Positions 23,284 to 32,231 of a DNA stretch of 64,000 nt are shown here, in pieces. The notes under the pieces were generated by a model that worked only from the letters and a program-made list of their open reading frames with translations, searched no databases and was not told the DNA's origin. Each line of letters opens with the position of its first letter. The stretch's first letter is position 1. Origin of the DNA: DATMER01 sp963741305 (GTDB lineage Bacteria; Acidobacteriota; Thermoanaerobaculia; Multivoradales; UBA5704); contig CAVUHL010000003.1 in NCBI GenBank assembly GCA_963741305.1, positions 6,448,001 to 6,512,000 of the forward strand. Reading direction: 5' to 3'. Both the position numbers and the translations under genes were made by a program.

Positions 23284-24375
23284 ATGAAGCCGGTCGAGAT
23301 CAACGATTTCCTTTCGCAGCAGGTCATCGGACAGGAGGACGTCCTCCGCTATGTGTCCGTGGCTATCTTCAAGCACCTCCAGGGGGAGAAGTACGGCAAC
23401 CTCCTCCTGATCGGGAACTCCGGCACCGGCAAGACCACCATCATGCGGGCCATCGAGAACCTCTACGCCTCGCGGGAGGACTTCCGCGAGCACCGGGTGG
23501 TGCTCATCATGAACGCCAACACCCTGTCGACCGAGGAGGGCGCCGTCGACACCGGCCGGCTGTTCACCCGGCTCGAGGAGCGCGCCCGGCAGATCCTCGG
23601 CAACGGAGCGTCCGCGGAAGAAATCGCCCGCGCCATGGAACGGGCCACCGTCTGCCTCGACGAGATCGACAAGGTCTCCGGCCTCCTCGGTGGCAAGCCG
23701 TACGTCACCGGCATCAACATCCAGCAGGCCGTGCTCACCCTGATCGAGGGCGAGCGCCACTTCCATCCCATGACCGTGCTGAAGGATGGACAGGCGGACA
23801 CCAACGGCGTCTGGATCGACACCGGCAAGATGCTTTTCCTCTGCGCCGGCGCCTTCGAGTCCCTCTATGACCAGGTCTTCGCCCGCGTCATCTCGCCCAA
23901 GAGCGGCATCAAGCTGCCGACCACGACCACCTACGTCAACGGCAAGATCCAGATCCGCGAGTACTTCACCCTCCGCCATCATTTTCGCCAGGAAGACCTC
24001 TTCGAGTACGGCATGCAGCCGCAGTTCCTCTCGCGGTTCGACAACGCCGTCATCCTGGATGATCTGACCTCCGACACACTGGCGCGGATCTTCGCCGAAC
24101 CGCGGGACAGCGTGTTCAAGACCTCCCAGGGCTTTTTCCAGAAGTACGGCATCGAGCTGGACATCACTCCCGGCGCGATCAAGGTCATCGCCGAGGAGGC
24201 CGCCAAGAGCAGCCGCATCGGCGCCCGCGCGCTCAAGTCGATCTATGGCCGTATCATCAAGCCGTTCGAGTTCGATCCCTTCTCCCGCGAGGAGGTCCAG
24301 AAGAACGGCGGCGAGATGCACAAGCTGGTCATCGACGAGCGATTGGTAGGCGCCGCGCTCAAGCCGCCCATCTGA
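23284..24375 (+). CDS. ClpX-like AAA+ ATPase without zinc-binding domain
   Basis: A 363-residue AAA+ protein of the ClpX/HslU clade. QQVIGQEDVLRYVSVA is the ClpX-style entry, Walker A is GNSGTGKT, Walker B is VCLDEIDK, the arginine finger lies in MQPQFLSRFDN and sensor 2 is IGARALKSI. The N-terminal zinc domain is absent. I also see no IGF-type ClpP-docking tripeptide and no aromatic GYVG pore loop (the site reads TEEGAVDTGRLF). It may be a remodelling ATPase that works without ClpP. A secreted peptidase follows after 16 bp in a probable operon. Confidence 0.8.
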   Translation: MKPVEINDFLSQQVIGQEDVLRYVSVAIFKHLQGEKYGNLLLIGNSGTGKTTIMRAIENLYASREDFREHRVVLIMNANTLSTEEGAVDTGRLFTRLEERARQILGNGASAEEIARAMERATVCLDEIDKVSGLLGGKPYVTGINIQQAVLTLIEGERHFHPMTVLKDGQADTNGVWIDTGKMLFLCAGAFESLYDQVFARVISPKSGIKLPTTTTYVNGKIQIREYFTLRHHFRQEDLFEYGMQPQFLSRFDNAVILDDLTSDTLARIFAEPRDSVFKTSQGFFQKYGIELDITPGAIKVIAEEAAKSSRIGARALKSIYGRIIKPFEFDPFSREEVQKNGGEMHKLVIDERLVGAALKPPI

Positions 24376-24391
24376 GCCCAAGGAGGGCTAC

Positions 24392-26410
24392 ATGTCCCTG
24401 CGCATCACCTTTCTGATGCTTCTGCTGTGCCTCGTCCCCCTGGCGGTGGCCCGCGTGTCCGCCCAGCCTTCCATGGCATCGGACACCGTCCGCCAGACGA
24501 TCGACAAGCTGATCGCGAAGCATGGCGAGCAGCATGCCGAGCGCATTCGCCGCGGCGTCGAGCAGGTGGCCCAGCGCTGGTGGACCGAGGACGGCGACGC
24601 CGCGGCCTTCACCGCTTTCTGCGAGGCAAACTTCATCGCCGACCAAGCGGCTCTGGATGCGTCTTTCGAGCGCATGGAGCGGGTCTTCGAGCAGATGGAC
24701 GGCCATCTCCATGAGGTGCGCCGCGAGCTGACCACTCCGCTCGATCTGGACACGGGCGACATCTCTTCCGTGGATCAGCTCTTGGCCACGATCGACCTCT
24801 CGGCCCATGTCAACGAGGATCTGTTCCGGACCAAGGCGGCCTTTCTGGCCTTGCTCAACTTCCCGGTGCACACGCTGCAGGAGCGGCTGGAGAAGGGGGC
24901 GGGCTGGGACCGGGCGGCCTGGGCGCGTTCCCGGATGATGGACCGCTTCGTCCTGCGCGTGCCCGCCTCGGTGCAACAGCCGGCTACCGAGGCTTTCATC
25001 GCCGCGGACCAGTACATCGCGAACTACAACATCCGCATGGACCGCCTGGTCACCCCGGAGGGTGAGCGCCTGTTCCCCGAGAACCTGCGGCTCATCACCC
25101 ACTGGGGGCTGCGCGACGAGCTCGGCTCGCATTATGCCGACACGACCCCGGCCGGGCTGGCGAAGCAGCGGATGATCCTCAAGGTCATGGAGCGGATCGT
25201 TCGCCAGGAGATCCCGGCGGCGGTGATCGACAATGCCGACCTCCTCTGGGATCCGGTGAACAACAAAGTCCAGGGTGGATCGACTGAGCGCGAGCCGGAC
25301 ACCCGCTACGCCAAGCTGCTCGAGGTCTTCCAGGCGGTGCGCAAGGTCGATCCGTTCAGTCCGACCGATGCGACCTACATCGACCGGAAGTTCAACCTGG
25401 AGCGCCAGATCCCGGAAAAGGAGGTCGAGGCGCTGCTCGTCTCCGCGCTGGAATCGCAGGAGGTCAAGGACCTCGCCAAGGTGATCGAGAAGCGCCTGGG
25501 CCGCAAGCTGGAGCCGTTCGACATCTGGTACTCCGGTTTCAAATCGCGGGGCTCTTATAGCGAGACGGAGCTTGACCGCATCGTCCAGGAGAGGTATCCG
25601 ACCGTCGAGGCATTCCAGGAGAAACTGCCGCAGGTGCTCCAGGGGCTCGGGTTTACCCCGGAGAAGTCGCGCTGGCTTGCAGAGCGGATCGTGGTCGATC
25701 CCGCCCGCGGGGCAGGCCACGCGCTCGGCGCGGTGCGGCGGGAGGACAAGGCTCACCTGCGCACCCGCGTCCCCCGCGGGGGCATGGACTACAAGGGCTA
25801 CAACATTGCCATCCACGAGCTGGGCCACAACGTCGAGCAGGTCTTCTCCCTGAACGGGATCGACCGCTGGTCGCTCTCCAGCGTACCGAACAACGCCTTC
25901 ACCGAGGCCATGGCCTTCGTCTTCCAGAACCGGGATCTTGAGCTATTGGGTCTGCAGAAGCCGAGCGCGGAGACGCGCCAGACGCAGGCGCTATCCACCC
26001 TCTGGAACACCTACGAGATCGGCGGGGTCGCACTGGTCGACATGCGGGTCTGGCGGTGGATGTACGAGCATCCCGAGGCCACGCCGGCCGAGCTGCGGGA
26101 GGCGACGCTGTCGATTGCCCGCGACGTCTGGAACCGCTGGTATGCCCCGGTCTTCGGGGTGAAGGACTCGGACATCCTGGCCATCTACTCCCACATGATC
26201 GTCTATGGCCTCTACCTGCCGGACTACCCGATCGGGCACATCATCGCCTTCCAGATCGCGGACAAGCTGGAGGATGGCGATTTCGGTGCCGAGCTCGAAA
26301 GGGTGACCCGTCAAGGCCGGCTCACCCCCGACGCCTGGATGCGTGGCGCCGTGGGTGGGCCGATCTCGACGAAGGCGCTGCTCGAAGCGGCGCGCGAAGC
26401 CCTCAAGTAA
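24392..26410 (+). CDS. Secreted zinc metallopeptidase (gluzincin, M3-like)
   Basis: A 672-residue protein with an N-terminal signal peptide ending near ARVSAQP. The zinc site is HELGHNVEQ around residue 476, and about 35 residues later NAFTEAMAFVFQ offers the third ligand Glu, as in gluzincins. The long helical N-terminal half fits M3-type oligopeptidases, though similarity is loose. Likely periplasmic or outer-membrane peptide digestion. GGAGG precedes the ATG; it is coupled to the AAA+ gene. The palindrome pair at 26413-26571 lies just after the stop. Confidence 0.78.
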   Translation: MSLRITFLMLLLCLVPLAVARVSAQPSMASDTVRQTIDKLIAKHGEQHAERIRRGVEQVAQRWWTEDGDAAAFTAFCEANFIADQAALDASFERMERVFEQMDGHLHEVRRELTTPLDLDTGDISSVDQLLATIDLSAHVNEDLFRTKAAFLALLNFPVHTLQERLEKGAGWDRAAWARSRMMDRFVLRVPASVQQPATEAFIAADQYIANYNIRMDRLVTPEGERLFPENLRLITHWGLRDELGSHYADTTPAGLAKQRMILKVMERIVRQEIPAAVIDNADLLWDPVNNKVQGGSTEREPDTRYAKLLEVFQAVRKVDPFSPTDATYIDRKFNLERQIPEKEVEALLVSALESQEVKDLAKVIEKRLGRKLEPFDIWYSGFKSRGSYSETELDRIVQERYPTVEAFQEKLPQVLQGLGFTPEKSRWLAERIVVDPARGAGHALGAVRREDKAHLRTRVPRGGMDYKGYNIAIHELGHNVEQVFSLNGIDRWSLSSVPNNAFTEAMAFVFQNRDLELLGLQKPSAETRQTQALSTLWNTYEIGGVALVDMRVWRWMYEHPEATPAELREATLSIARDVWNRWYAPVFGVKDSDILAIYSHMIVYGLYLPDYPIGHIIAFQIADKLEDGDFGAELERVTRQGRLTPDAWMRGAVGGPISTKALLEAAREALK

Positions 26411-26412
26411 GA

Positions 26413-26571
26413 CCCTCACCCCCGACCCCTCTCCCGGTCCCCCGAGCACACCCTCCCCGGGAGAGGGGCGCCGCCGCCCTGCCCAACAGCAACAGCCAAC
26501 CAGAGCAAGTCTCCCCCTCTCCCGGGGTGGGTGTGCTCGGGGGACCGGGAGAGGGGGCCGGGGGGTGAGGG
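26413..26571. repeat. Inverted pair of palindromic repeats between convergent genes
   Basis: Copies at 26413-26468 and 26511-26571 are reverse complements over most of their length (CTCTCCCGGTCCCCCGAGCACACC and its complement), separated by about 42 bp. The pair can fold into one very long hairpin and fills the space between the peptidase and ferritin-like genes. Confidence 0.8.
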
Positions 26572-26575
26572 CGCT

Positions 26576-27163
26576 TTACCGGGTCACACCGGCATTGGCG
26601 GTGGTGCTCTCCTGGCTCCAGGCCTCCTGCGTGTTGCGCACGGCCTGGCTGCTCAGGCTGGTGTCGATGTCATAACCCTCGAACGACAGCTCCTTGAGGA
26701 CGACCACCGGGATGATCTCCGCCAGCTCCATGATGTAAGGCGTCAGCTCCTTGAGGTTGCGCAGTGCGATCTCCGCCGTGGTCCCCTGGCGCAGGCCCAG
26801 GGCGGTGGAGTGCAACATGGTGTAGCCGATGGTCGCCAGGGACAGGGCGGTGTAGTCGTCGCGCAGGGCGCGGCTGACCTTGTCCTTGCGCACTTTGTCG
26901 TAGACGCCGGCCAGGCCGCCGAGCACGCCGGTCACGGTCTCCTTGACCGCGGCCGCCACTCCCCCGCCGGGGATGCTGTCCAGATGGGTCTCCAGGTTCT
27001 CGACGTGGGTCTTGAGCAAGCCCGTGAGCCGGTCGATCAGGCCCAGGGCCTGGGGGTAGTCCTTGAGCGAGTCGTGCTGGCGCTCCAGCGCCTCGAGGAT
27101 GTGCTTCTCGACCGCCGCCATGTCGGCAACGTAGGGTCGGATCTCTTCACGGTTGTCTTTCAT
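26576..27163 (-). CDS. Ferritin-like four-helix-bundle protein (DUF892-like)
   Basis: A 195-residue, fully alpha-helical protein. Helices with spaced Glu and His (ADMAAVEKHILEAL, LTGLLKTHVENLETHL) and a later RDDYTALSLATIGYTMLHSTALGL segment suggest a ferritin-like bundle. The central ETVTGVLGGLAGVYDKVRKDK links two helix pairs. A diiron site would need Glu/His pairs that I can only partly place, so metal binding is uncertain. GGAGG lies 7 nt before ATG 27163. Family assignment is by pattern and moderate. Confidence 0.6.
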   Translation of the reverse strand: MKDNREEIRPYVADMAAVEKHILEALERQHDSLKDYPQALGLIDRLTGLLKTHVENLETHLDSIPGGGVAAAVKETVTGVLGGLAGVYDKVRKDKVSRALRDDYTALSLATIGYTMLHSTALGLRQGTTAEIALRNLKELTPYIMELAEIIPVVVLKELSFEGYDIDTSLSSQAVRNTQEAWSQESTTANAGVTR

Positions 27164-27300
27164 TGCTGTACCTCCTGCCAGATAGACATAGCAAGACGCT
27201 TGCCCAACGTTTTTCCAGGCTGGCACGTCTACAGGGTTGTGAACTTGCCCTTGACCCGCCCTGCCTTGACGCATCCCTGACTCCCGCCTTACTGTCCGAA

Positions 27301-27334
27301 CGCCCGCACCGGGGTTTTAGAACCCGGGCGGGCG
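27301..27334. other. Strong GC hairpin in the leader of the amidohydrolase gene
   Basis: CGCCCG...GGGGTT TTAG AACCC...CGGGCG folds into a near-perfect stem of about 14 bp. It lies 50 bp before ATG 27384 and could be an mRNA leader structure, an attenuator or an upstream terminator. Confidence 0.45.
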
Positions 27335-27383
27335 CTTGTCCGTACACAGGAAGTCGCTGCATCTTTCGAGAGGGAAAATTGTC

Positions 27384-30300
27384 ATGAAGAGATCGCTTCT
27401 CTGTCTCCTGGCGCTCGGTATCGCCTCGGCTCTGCCGTTCGCCTCGGTCCTGCCGATCGCCTCGGCCCATGAAGGTCCCCACGGCCCTCGGCCCCGGGCC
27501 CAGGATCAGAAACCCCCCGAGGCCAAGCCTCCCGAGGAGCGCCAGAGGGAGGAGGAGGAGCTCCAGGAGAAGCAGAAGCGCGAGCAGGAGCCTGAGGAGA
27601 ACGCCTCCGAGCTCCAGAAAGAGGAGAAGGAGGGCGGCGCGGCTCCCCCGGGCGAGATCGCGACCAAAGAGGGGGAAGGCGAGAAGAAGAAGGAAGAGAA
27701 GTGGGACGTCAACAACCCGGCCATGGGACCCTCCAAGGACGTCCAGATCGACGTCACCGAGGGCACCTGGATGAGCCTCGACGTCAGCCCCGATGGCAAG
27801 GAGGTGATCTTCGACCTCCTCGGAGACCTCTACACCATCCCGATCGGCGGCGGCGAGGCCCGTGCCCTGACCAGCGACGTCGCCTGGCAGATGCAGCCCC
27901 GCTACAGCCCGAACGGCAAGCACATCGCCTTCACCAGCGACCAGGGTGCCGGCGACAACATCTGGGTCATGGACCGCGACGGCAAAAACCCCAAGCAGGT
28001 CACCAAGGAGAGCTTCCGCCTGCTCAACAGCCCCTCCTGGGAGCCCGGCGGCGACTACATCGTGGCGCGCAAGCACTTCACCGCCCAGCGCTCCCTCGGC
28101 GCCGGCGAGATGTGGCTCTATCACCGCAGCGGCGGCGGCGGCCTCCAGATGACCAAGAAGACGAACGACCAGAAGGACTCGGGCGAGCCCGTGTTCTCGC
28201 CGGACGGCCGCTACCTCTACTACAGCCAGGACGTCACCCCCGGCCCGGTCTTCGAGTACAACAAGGACCCCAACACCGAGATCTTCGTGATCCAGCGCCT
28301 CGACCGCCAGACCGGCGAGACCGAGCGCTTCGTGGTGGGAGCCGGCGGCTCCATCCGGCCGACCCCGTCGCCGGACGGCAAGCTCCTGGCCTTCATCCGC
28401 CGGGTGCGCGGCAAGACCGTCATCCACCTCCAGGACCTCCGCTCGGGCGAAGAGTGGCCGATCTACGACGGGCTCGACCGCGACATGCAGGAGACCTGGT
28501 CGATCCACGGCGTCTACCCCTCCATGGCCTGGCTCCCTGACTCCAAGTCGCTGGTCTTCTGGGCCGGCGGCAAGATCCACCGCATCGAAACGGCCAGCCG
28601 CAAGGTGAGCGAGATCCCCTTCCATGTGAAGGCTGCGAAGAAGGTCTATGAGGCCGTGCGGTTCCCCGTCGAAGTGGCGCCGGACGAGCTCCACACCCGC
28701 ATGCTGCGCTGGACCCAGGTCTCGCCCAAGGGGGACCGCGCCGTCTTCCACACCCTCGGCCACCTCTACGTGCGCAACCTGCCGAACGGCACGCCCAAGC
28801 GCCTGACCCGGCAGGACGACCACTTCGAGAATTTCCCCTCCTTTTCCCGCGACGGCAAGTGGATCGTCTACACGACCTGGGACGACAAGGAGCTGAGCAC
28901 CATCCGCGTCGTCTCGGCCGACGGTGGCCAGGGCCGGGTGGTGGAGGACGCTCCCGGGCATTACGTGGAGCCGGTCTTCTCCCCGGACGGCAAGCAGATC
29001 GTCTTCCGCCGGGCGGAGGGGGGCTTCCTCCGCAGTCCGGCCTGGTCGCGGGAGGTCGGGATCTACAGGGTTGACGCTTCCGGAGGCAAGCCGGAGCTGG
29101 TCACCAAGGAGGGCTTCGCCCCTCACTTCGGCGCCGGCAATGACCGCCTCTTCGTGGTGCGGCCGGGCGAGAAGAACGAGCTCGTGTCGCTCGGGCTCGA
29201 CGGAAAGGACGAGCGCGTCCACCTGAGCAACGAGAACGCCGCCGAGATCCGGGTCTCCAACGACGGCCGCTGGGTCGCTTTCGTGGACCACTTCAACGCC
29301 TATGTGGCCCCGTTCGTGGTCACCGGGCAGCCGATCGAGATCGGCCCGGAGACCTCCTCGATCCCGGTGACCAAGGTCACCCGCGAGGCGGGCATGTACG
29401 TCCACTGGTCCGGCGACTCGAAGCAGCTCCACTGGACGCTCGGCCCCGAGCTGTTCAGCCTCGATCTCAAAAACGCCTTCACCTTCCTGGAAGGATCTCC
29501 CGAGAAGCTGCCCGATCCGCTGACAAGCGGGGTGGACATCGGCCTCCGCGCCAAGGCCGACAAACCCACGGGGACGGTCGCGGTCGTCGGCGGCCGGATC
29601 GTCACCATGCGTGGTGAGGAAGTGATCGAGGACGGCACGGTGGTGGTCGAAGGCAACCGCATCCGCGCGGTCGGCCCCCGCGGCCAGGTCCAGGTGCCGA
29701 AAGGTGCCCACGTGGTGGACGCCAAGGGCAAGACCGTCATCCCCGGCCTGGTGGACGTCCACTGGCACGGCGCGTTCGGGACGGACGACATCATCCCGCA
29801 GGAGAACTGGAACACCTACTCCAGCCTGGCTTTCGGCGTGACCACCCTGCATGACCCCTCGAACGACACGGGCACCGTGTTCTCGGCGGCCGAGCTGCAG
29901 CGCGCCGGGATGATCACCTCGCCGCGCATCTTCTCGACCGGCACGATCCTCTACGGTGCCACGATCCCGATCACGGCCAAGGTGGAGAGCCTGGAGGACG
30001 CCCGCGGCCACATCCGGCGCATGAAGGCGGTTGGGGCGATCAGCGTCAAAAGCTACAACCAGCCGCGGCGCGACCAGCGGCAGCAGATCCTCGCGGCAGC
30101 GCGCGAGCTGGGGATCATGGTGGTCCCGGAGGGCGGCTCGCTCTTCAACCACAACATGACCATGGTGGTGGACGGCCACACCGGCGTCGAGCACTCGATT
30201 CCCGTCGCCAGGATCTACGACGACGTCACGCAGCTCTGGGGCGGGACGAAGGTCGGCTACACGCCGACCCTGATCGTGGGCTACGGCGGGATCTGGGGCG

Positions 30301-30806
30301 AGAACTGGTTCTATGCCTACGACAACGTCTGGAACAACGAGCGACTGCAGCGCTTCGTGCCGCGAGAGGCCCTGGACGAGCGCGCCCGCCGGCCGTTCAT
30401 CGCTCCCGAAGGCGAGTGGAACCACTTCAACAACGCACGGATCTCGGCCGAGCTCCAAAAGGCGGGGGTGAGCGTCCAGCTCGGCGCCCATGGCCAGCGC
30501 GAGGGCCTGGGCTCGCACTGGGAGCTGCGGATGTTCGTCCAGGGGGGCATGACTCCGCTGGAGGCGCTCCGGGCCGGCACGATCGACGGCGCCCGCTACC
30601 TCGGCATGGACAAGGACATCGGCTCTCTGGAGCCGGGCAAGCTGGCCGACCTGGTCATCCTGGACGCCAACCCGCTGCAGGACATCAAGAACGCCGAGCA
30701 GGTCGGGTTCGTGATGCTCAACGGCCGGCTCTATGAAGGAAAGAGGCTGGACCAGGTGGGCAACCATCCGAAGAAGCGCGAGCCCTTCTTCTGGGAGCGC
30801 AAATGA
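27384..30806 (+). CDS. Giant TolB/PD40 beta-propeller-amidohydrolase fusion, exported
   Basis: A 1140-residue secreted protein. The signal peptide (LLCLLALGIASALPF) is followed by a ~90-residue Glu/Lys/Gln-rich segment. TolB-like WD40/PD40 repeats follow from about 120 to 720 (SPDGKEVIFD, SPNGKHIAFTSDQG, SPDGRYLYYSQD, SPDGKQIVFRR). The C-terminal third is an amidohydrolase: VVEGNRIRAVGP, VIPGLVDVHWHG with metal His residues, GVTTLHDPS, and LEPGKLADLVILD. Likely a periplasmic or surface hydrolase of amide or peptide bonds, with the propeller for substrate gating. ATG 27384 has GAGAGGGA upstream. It overlaps the GAF gene by ATGA. Confidence 0.88.
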   Translation: MKRSLLCLLALGIASALPFASVLPIASAHEGPHGPRPRAQDQKPPEAKPPEERQREEEELQEKQKREQEPEENASELQKEEKEGGAAPPGEIATKEGEGEKKKEEKWDVNNPAMGPSKDVQIDVTEGTWMSLDVSPDGKEVIFDLLGDLYTIPIGGGEARALTSDVAWQMQPRYSPNGKHIAFTSDQGAGDNIWVMDRDGKNPKQVTKESFRLLNSPSWEPGGDYIVARKHFTAQRSLGAGEMWLYHRSGGGGLQMTKKTNDQKDSGEPVFSPDGRYLYYSQDVTPGPVFEYNKDPNTEIFVIQRLDRQTGETERFVVGAGGSIRPTPSPDGKLLAFIRRVRGKTVIHLQDLRSGEEWPIYDGLDRDMQETWSIHGVYPSMAWLPDSKSLVFWAGGKIHRIETASRKVSEIPFHVKAAKKVYEAVRFPVEVAPDELHTRMLRWTQVSPKGDRAVFHTLGHLYVRNLPNGTPKRLTRQDDHFENFPSFSRDGKWIVYTTWDDKELSTIRVVSADGGQGRVVEDAPGHYVEPVFSPDGKQIVFRRAEGGFLRSPAWSREVGIYRVDASGGKPELVTKEGFAPHFGAGNDRLFVVRPGEKNELVSLGLDGKDERVHLSNENAAEIRVSNDGRWVAFVDHFNAYVAPFVVTGQPIEIGPETSSIPVTKVTREAGMYVHWSGDSKQLHWTLGPELFSLDLKNAFTFLEGSPEKLPDPLTSGVDIGLRAKADKPTGTVAVVGGRIVTMRGEEVIEDGTVVVEGNRIRAVGPRGQVQVPKGAHVVDAKGKTVIPGLVDVHWHGAFGTDDIIPQENWNTYSSLAFGVTTLHDPSNDTGTVFSAAELQRAGMITSPRIFSTGTILYGATIPITAKVESLEDARGHIRRMKAVGAISVKSYNQPRRDQRQQILAAARELGIMVVPEGGSLFNHNMTMVVDGHTGVEHSIPVARIYDDVTQLWGGTKVGYTPTLIVGYGGIWGENWFYAYDNVWNNERLQRFVPREALDERARRPFIAPEGEWNHFNNARISAELQKAGVSVQLGAHGQREGLGSHWELRMFVQGGMTPLEALRAGTIDGARYLGMDKDIGSLEPGKLADLVILDANPLQDIKNAEQVGFVMLNGRLYEGKRLDQVGNHPKKREPFFWERK

Positions 30807-31612
30807 AAAAAGAAGGCGAAGGCCAGGGCAGCTACGTCTTCCGGGTCCGCGAGGACACCCGGCGCTACGTCCAGGACCTGCTCAACGAGAACGACCGGCT
30901 GCGCCGGCTCGTGGCGGGGCTGGAGAGCGACAAGGGCCGTTTCCTGGGCGAGAAGATGTCGCTCCAGGAGAAAGTCCTGGCCCTGCGCGAGGAGCTCGAC
31001 CGGGTCTCCCACGAGCAGGCCGACCTTCGCCGCCAGCTCGCCGACGTGGAGGCTTCCAACCAGAAATACTCGCACCAGTACGTCGAGGTGGAGAGCCAGA
31101 ACAACAACCTGGCGAACCTCTACGTCGCGAGCTACCAGCTCCACGGCACGCTCGACCGGGCCGAGGTGGTCTCCGCGATCAAGGAGATCGTCATCAACCT
31201 GATCGGCTCCGAGGAGCTGGCGATCTACGAGATGAGCCCGGACGGTACCGCGCTGCGGCTGGCTGGCTGGTTCGGCATCGACCCGGCCACCTACGGCACC
31301 GTGGCGGTCGGGTCAGGGATCATCGGCAAGACCGCCGCGACCGGCGAGATCTGGCTCCCCGGCAAGGGCCCCGGCAAGGGAATCGACCTTCAGCCCGCGC
31401 CGCGGGAGTCGAACCTCTCCGTCTGCGTCCCCCTGAAGCTGGACGACAAGGTGATCGGCGCCCTCGCCCTCTTCCGCCTGCTCCCCCAGAAGGCCGGCTT
31501 CGAGACGATCGACTACGAGCTCTTCAACCTGCTGGCCACCCACGCCGCCACGGCGCTCTACCTATCCCGGCTCCACGCCGAGAGCCAGGCCGGGGTGAAA
31601 TTGGCGCCGTAG
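30803..31612 (+). CDS. Coiled-coil plus GAF domain protein
   Basis: A 269-residue cytoplasmic protein. Residues 15-100 form a coiled coil (DLLNENDRLRRLVAGLESDK...), and 105-260 form a GAF domain with ELAIYEMSPDGTALRLAGWFG, VAVGSGIIGKTAATGE and SNLSVCVPLKLDDKVIGALALFRL. No kinase, cyclase or HTH output is attached, so it probably signals through a partner. Found elsewhere near pilus or gliding genes, but here it is coupled by ATGA to the amidohydrolase fusion. Confidence 0.85.
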   Translation: MKKEGEGQGSYVFRVREDTRRYVQDLLNENDRLRRLVAGLESDKGRFLGEKMSLQEKVLALREELDRVSHEQADLRRQLADVEASNQKYSHQYVEVESQNNNLANLYVASYQLHGTLDRAEVVSAIKEIVINLIGSEELAIYEMSPDGTALRLAGWFGIDPATYGTVAVGSGIIGKTAATGEIWLPGKGPGKGIDLQPAPRESNLSVCVPLKLDDKVIGALALFRLLPQKAGFETIDYELFNLLATHAATALYLSRLHAESQAGVKLAP

Positions 31613-31619
31613 CTTGACT

Positions 31620-31880
31620 TGGAGCGATGGCGGCTTGCCGCCGAGCAACGGTGGCTTCGCCCTGAGCTGCCGTCGCTTCTCCCTTGCCGACGGCAGCTTC
31701 GCCCTTAGCGGACTCCGCTTTCCTTCGAGCCGTTGCCGCTTTCCTTGAAGGAGCGATCGCTTCGCTCCGCGCCGTCGTCGCTCGTCCCCGGGCGGCCGTG
31801 GCTTCTCGTCAAGCCGCCGCGGCTTCTCTTCTAGCCGCCATGGCTTCTCGTCAAGCCGTCGTGGCTTCGCTCTGCGCTTG
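31620..31880 (+). repeat. Degenerate ~21-bp minisatellite with heptad coding potential
   Basis: About a dozen imperfect units of the form GCxGYCGxxGCTTCTCxTxxA tile this stretch. The period is a multiple of three, and one frame (from ATG 31684) reads heptads such as AAMASRQ, AVVASLC and AAVASRQ. No SD or family match, so a real gene is doubtful. The stretch occupies most of the 319-bp gap after the GAF gene, directly 3' of the orphan antitoxin. Confidence 0.7.
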
Positions 31881-31931
31881 GCGGGAGTTATTTACTGTAG
31901 TGGTCCCACGCGGTAGGAGTGAAGCACAGCT

Positions 31932-32186
31932 TCATGTCCCGAGGAGCTCCCTCTCCTGCGCGTTGCCTGCCCGGGCCTCGGCCAGCGACCGGCGCAGCCG
32001 ATCCGCATTGGCGGGACTGGACAGCAGGTAGAGGGTCTCCTTCCAGGAGTTGTACTCATCGAGCGGCAGGAAAACGACCTGCTCGCCGCTCTCTGTCACG
32101 ACGATTGCAGGCTCCGCGTCGGCGATCACCTGTTCGACGATGCGTTCCAGATGGAGCTTGGCTTCCTTCAAAGTCACTGCATGCAT
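31932..32186 (-). CDS. Phd/YefM-family antitoxin, apparently orphan
   Basis: An 84-residue Phd/YefM antitoxin: VTLKEAKLHLERIVEQV is the DNA-binding N-terminus, PAIVVTESGEQVVFLPLDEY the central strands, and LYLLSSPANADRLRRSL the toxin-binding helix of the YefM type. Such proteins neutralise YoeB/RelE-like RNases. No toxin follows; the place where it should be (below 31932) holds the minisatellite. GGAG precedes the ATG and a minus-strand TAGAAT (32213-32208) gives a plausible -10, so it may still be expressed. Confidence 0.85.
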   Translation of the reverse strand: MHAVTLKEAKLHLERIVEQVIADAEPAIVVTESGEQVVFLPLDEYNSWKETLYLLSSPANADRLRRSLAEARAGNAQERELLGT

Positions 32187-32231
32187 GGCGAATTCTCCTG
32201 TAGAGAGGATTCTACCTCCTGCCGCCAGCCA

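Noticed and set aside
27147..30767. A 1206-codon open frame antisense to the amidohydrolase fusion
   Set aside because: Shadow frame of a strongly supported gene; composition is typical of reversed GC-rich codons.
31684..32031. Ala-rich plus-strand frame over the minisatellite as a gene
   Set aside because: No SD, no homology, and it overlaps the antitoxin; kept only as a repeat with coding potential.
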